Shown piece by piece: positions 61,292-64,000 of a DNA stretch of 64,000 bases. Position numbers and translations under genes: made by a program. Positions within the stretch are counted from its first letter, which is position 1. Every line of letters starts with the position of its first letter. The notes beneath the pieces were generated by a model that did not search any database, had not been told where the DNA came from, and saw nothing but the letters and a program-made list of their open reading frames with translations. Location: positions 46,301-110,300 of the forward strand of contig NZ_VIUE01000013.1 in assembly GCF_007828215.1 (NCBI RefSeq), in the 5' to 3' direction. The DNA comes from Pseudomonas sp. SJZ074 (GTDB lineage Bacteria; Pseudomonadota; Gammaproteobacteria; Pseudomonadales; Pseudomonadaceae).

Positions 61292-63863
61292 TCTGCAGGC
61301 GCAGATTGCCGGACTGCAGCACGAAAACCACAAACTGCGGCGCATCAATGCTGCGCTGATCGAGCGGGTGGAGTCCGGTGTGACCCGGGGCAGCGACCCG
61401 TATGCGGCGTTCCAGCATTCGGTGGTGCTGGCCGAGCAGGTGCGCGAACGCACCGATGCGTTGAACCAGGCCATGGCCGAGCTCAAGGCCGGCAATCATT
61501 TGCTCGGTGAGGCCCGGCTGCGGGCGGAAACGGCCCATCGGCACCTGATCGACGCCATCGAGAGCATTTCCGATGCATTCGTGCTGTTCGACGCGCAACA
61601 GCGCATCGTCCTGTTCAACAGCCGCTTCAAGGCATTCTGGGCCCACAGTCGGGTGCGCATCATCGCCGGGATGCGCCTGGGCGAGGTCAAGCGCCTGATG
61701 ACCGCCAACGGACTGTTCAGCGAGGAAAACCGCGGCCAGGATGATGAGCATGTGCTGTATCGCCTGCAGAACGGTCGCTGGTTGCAGGTCAGTGAGCGGC
61801 CGACCCAGGAGGGTGGACGGGTGATCCTGTTCACCGACATCACCGACGTCAAGCTCAGTGAAACCGTGCGCCGCGAGCAGGCCATCGCGCAGAAGTCCCA
61901 TCTGTTGCAGCGTGCGGTGGACAACCTCTCCCAGGGCGTGGCGATGGTTAACGCCCAGGGCGTGCTGGAGTTGTGGAACCGGCGCTTCCTGGAACTCAGC
62001 GGCCTGGCCCCGGTGGCGGCCCACCGACCGTTCAACGAAGTGATTGCCGACAGCGAACTGCAACTGTTGACCCCGGCCAGCCGCGACAGCAACGGTCGAT
62101 TGATTCATGAACGCGAGCAGCGCCTCTCCGACGGACGGGTCCTGGAAATCCGCACCCATCCGTTACCCACTGGCGGCTACGTCAACACCTTCACCGACAT
62201 CACCGAGCGCTATCAGCACGCCGAGGCGTTGAGCGAAAGCGAGCGCTGGATCCGCCTGATCACCGACCATGTGCCGGCACTGATCGCCTACCTCAATGCC
62301 GACCTGGTCTACGAATTCACCAACAAGGTCTATGAACAGTGGTATTGCTGGCCTCGTGGCGTGATGCTCGGCCAGAGCCTGCGCGAAGCCCACAGCGAGC
62401 AGCATTACCAGCGCCTGGAAGCTTACGTGGCCCGGGCCCTTGCCGGGGAGAGCGTGACGTTCGAGTTCGCCGAAACCAACATCAACAACCAGGAACGCTA
62501 CATGTTGCGTTCCTACGTGCCGAACCGCCTGGCCAATGGCGAGGTGGTGGGGATCTTCGTGCTGATCCGCGACATTACCGAACGGCGCCGCACCGCCGAG
62601 GCGTTGCACCAGGCCTACCAGAACCTGGAACAGCGGGTTCAGGAGCGCACGGCGGAACTGACCACCCTCAACGAACAGTTGCTGCGCGAGATCGACGAAC
62701 GCAGCCGCGTGGAACTGCGCCTGCGCGAAGCCAAGCGCGAGGCCGAGCAGGCCAATCTGTCGAAGACCAAGTTCCTGGCGGCGGTCAGCCACGATCTGCT
62801 GCAACCGCTCAACGCCGCGCGATTGTTCACCAGTGCCTTGCTCGAACGGCGTGAGCCGGTGGCGAATGCTCACCTGGTGCGCAACGTCAGCAATTCCTTG
62901 CAAGACGTGGAGAACCTGCTGGGTACCCTGGTGGACATCTCCAAGCTCGATGCGGGGGTGATCAAGGCGGACATTGCGCCGTTCGCCCTCAGCGAACTGC
63001 TCGGTAACCTGGCCGCCGAGTACGTCCAGGTCGCCCGCAGTGAAGGGCTGACGCTGCGCTTCGTGCCGTGCTCGGTGCTGGTGCGCAGTGACATGCAGCT
63101 GCTCGCCCGGATTCTGCGCAACCTGCTGAGCAATGCCATCCGCTATACCCCCAGCGGTCGGGTGGTGCTGGGGTGCCGGCGCCAGGGGCAGCGAGTGTCG
63201 ATCCAGGTCTGGGACTCCGGTATCGGCATCGCTGAGGAGCGCCTGGAAGAAATTTTTCAGGAGTTCAAGCGCGGCGATGTGCAGCGTCCCGACCAGGATC
63301 GCGGGTTGGGCCTGGGCCTGGCGATTGTCGAGAAGATCGCCGGGATCCTCGGCCATCGGATCCAGGTGCGTTCGTGGCCGGGCAAGGGCTCGATGTTCGC
63401 CATCGACGTCCCGCTGAGCGCCACTGCGCCCAAGCCGGTGCCGTGCGTGGACATGAGCGAGCCGATGCTCGAGCGCTTGCGCGGGGCGCGGATCTGGGTG
63501 CTGGATAATGACGCGGCGATCTGCGCGGGGATGCGCACGTTGCTGGAAGGCTGGGGCTGTCGGGTCGTCACTGCGCTGTCGGAGCAGGACCTGGCGCGCC
63601 AGGTGGACAACGACCACGCCGAGGTGGACCTGTTGATCGCCGACTATCACCTGGACAACGATCAGAACGGCGTCGACGCCGTGGCCCGGATCAACGCCCG
63701 GCGCAAGTCAGCGATCCCGGCCATGCTGATCACCGCCAACTACAGTAACGAACTCAAGCAGCAGATCCGCGAGCGCGGGCATACCCTGATGCACAAGCCG
63801 GTAAGGCCGATGAAGCTGAAGATTGCGATGAGTCATTTGTTAGGCGGGCCCCAGAGCCACTAA
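61206..63863 (+). CDS. nahK: Hybrid histidine kinase NahK (PAS sensors, receiver)
   Basis: An 885-residue soluble hybrid kinase. An N-terminal coiled coil (LQAQIAGLQHENHKLRRINA) leads into three PAS domains (about 115-215, 235-340, 350-460), a second coiled coil, the H box AAVSHDLLQPLNAARLF, an ATPase domain (NLLSNAIRYTPSG, DSGIGI, GLGLGLAI) and a C-terminal receiver with phospho-acceptor Asp in LLIADYHLDN. The start at 61206 overlaps nosP by 86 bases; TTG 61254 is an alternative. With NosP it should relay NO to biofilm and c-di-GMP control through HptB-type phosphotransfer, as known in P. aeruginosa. Confidence 0.88.
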   Translation: MENSSMACTSTRPLPELPLPDIASPAIADLQAQIAGLQHENHKLRRINAALIERVESGVTRGSDPYAAFQHSVVLAEQVRERTDALNQAMAELKAGNHLLGEARLRAETAHRHLIDAIESISDAFVLFDAQQRIVLFNSRFKAFWAHSRVRIIAGMRLGEVKRLMTANGLFSEENRGQDDEHVLYRLQNGRWLQVSERPTQEGGRVILFTDITDVKLSETVRREQAIAQKSHLLQRAVDNLSQGVAMVNAQGVLELWNRRFLELSGLAPVAAHRPFNEVIADSELQLLTPASRDSNGRLIHEREQRLSDGRVLEIRTHPLPTGGYVNTFTDITERYQHAEALSESERWIRLITDHVPALIAYLNADLVYEFTNKVYEQWYCWPRGVMLGQSLREAHSEQHYQRLEAYVARALAGESVTFEFAETNINNQERYMLRSYVPNRLANGEVVGIFVLIRDITERRRTAEALHQAYQNLEQRVQERTAELTTLNEQLLREIDERSRVELRLREAKREAEQANLSKTKFLAAVSHDLLQPLNAARLFTSALLERREPVANAHLVRNVSNSLQDVENLLGTLVDISKLDAGVIKADIAPFALSELLGNLAAEYVQVARSEGLTLRFVPCSVLVRSDMQLLARILRNLLSNAIRYTPSGRVVLGCRRQGQRVSIQVWDSGIGIAEERLEEIFQEFKRGDVQRPDQDRGLGLGLAIVEKIAGILGHRIQVRSWPGKGSMFAIDVPLSATAPKPVPCVDMSEPMLERLRGARIWVLDNDAAICAGMRTLLEGWGCRVVTALSEQDLARQVDNDHAEVDLLIADYHLDNDQNGVDAVARINARRKSAIPAMLITANYSNELKQQIRERGHTLMHKPVRPMKLKIAMSHLLGGPQSH

Positions 63864-63875
63864 GCCGAACCCGTT

Positions 63876-64000
63876 GTGGGGGGGGGGGGAGCGCCCCCCC
63901 CCCCAACCCCCCGGGGCGGAGATGTAGCCCCCAAACCCCCCCCGGTAGGCCCCAAAAAAAAATAAACCCCCCCGGGGATGGAGTGCACCCCCGGGGTGGA
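63876..64000. other. Low-complexity contig end, probably sequencing artefact
   Basis: After TTGTGG the sequence turns into runs of G, C and A that repeat in short blocks, unlike anything else in the window. The beginning, TTGTGGG...GAGCG, looks like the start of a type I REP element corrupted by base-calling error. No feature should be called here. Confidence 0.8.

Overview
The window is a gene-dense, GC-rich stretch of a Pseudomonas chromosome, most likely from the P. fluorescens complex. Evidence for this is the two dispersed REP families (a TGTGGGAGCGGGCTTGCTCG type and a TGTGGCGAGGGGATTTATCC type), DUF2790 and DUF3077 small proteins, a nosP-nahK pair, an acetoin operon under a sigma-54 activator, and a hydroxyproline catabolism island. 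I found no tRNA, rRNA, transposase, prophage or CRISPR array. The last ~125 bases are homopolymer-rich and look like a poor-quality contig end.

Region 1 (1-11845, plus strand): eleven tightly coupled genes, mostly with ATGA overlaps, truncated at the left edge. They encode an acyl-ACP reductase-like protein, an SRPBCC protein, a GNAT acyltransferase, a LolD-type ATPase with a double-FtsX permease, a LolA-like periplasmic protein, an acyl carrier protein, a ketosynthase, an extended SDR, an acyl-CoA dehydrogenase-like protein and an outer-membrane beta-barrel. Together they look like a route that builds an acyl-derived molecule on a dedicated ACP and moves it to the outer membrane. I do not recognise the product; this is the best candidate for an undescribed system.

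Region 2 (11842-25935): a flavin monooxygenase with a divergent MarR regulator; a TetR regulator with a divergent saccharopine-dehydrogenase-like protein and two clear operators; a SAM methyltransferase; a CHASE4-PAS-GGDEF-EAL protein whose EAL half is degenerate; a pyruvate oxidase-like ThDP enzyme; and a two-component system next to a DUF2790 protein and a DipZ-type thiol-disulfide protein.

Region 3 (26016-34024): acetoin and butanediol catabolism. acoR is divergent from acoX-acoA-acoB-acoC and a butanediol dehydrogenase. The promoter region shows a perfect inverted repeat (likely AcoR site), a -24/-12 promoter, a 16-codon leader ORF overlapping acoX, and AANAANAA (Hfq/Crc-type) motifs in front of acoX, acoA and acoB. 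A strong terminator closes the operon.

Region 4 (34036-49489, minus strand): hydroxyproline catabolism. It contains a DapA-family deaminase, two proline-racemase-family proteins (one with Cys/Cys, one with Ser/Thr in the catalytic positions), an amino-acid ABC importer, an aconitase-X-type cis-3-hydroxyproline dehydratase, a three-part hydroxyproline dehydrogenase, an AraC-PAS regulator and a GntR/FCD regulator. A GTATAC-centred palindrome lies in front of both the importer gene and the GntR gene. An unrelated PLAT-domain protein sits inside this island, and an MFS exporter follows.

Region 5 (49625-63863): a MocR-type regulator; a structured leader before a DUF3077-like gene; an SDR lacking its catalytic tyrosine, a tautomerase and a LysR regulator that share an 18-base box; a small SnoaL-like periplasmic protein; a glucarate-type operon (LysR, MFS permease, dehydratase, porin); and the NO-responsive nosP-nahK pair.
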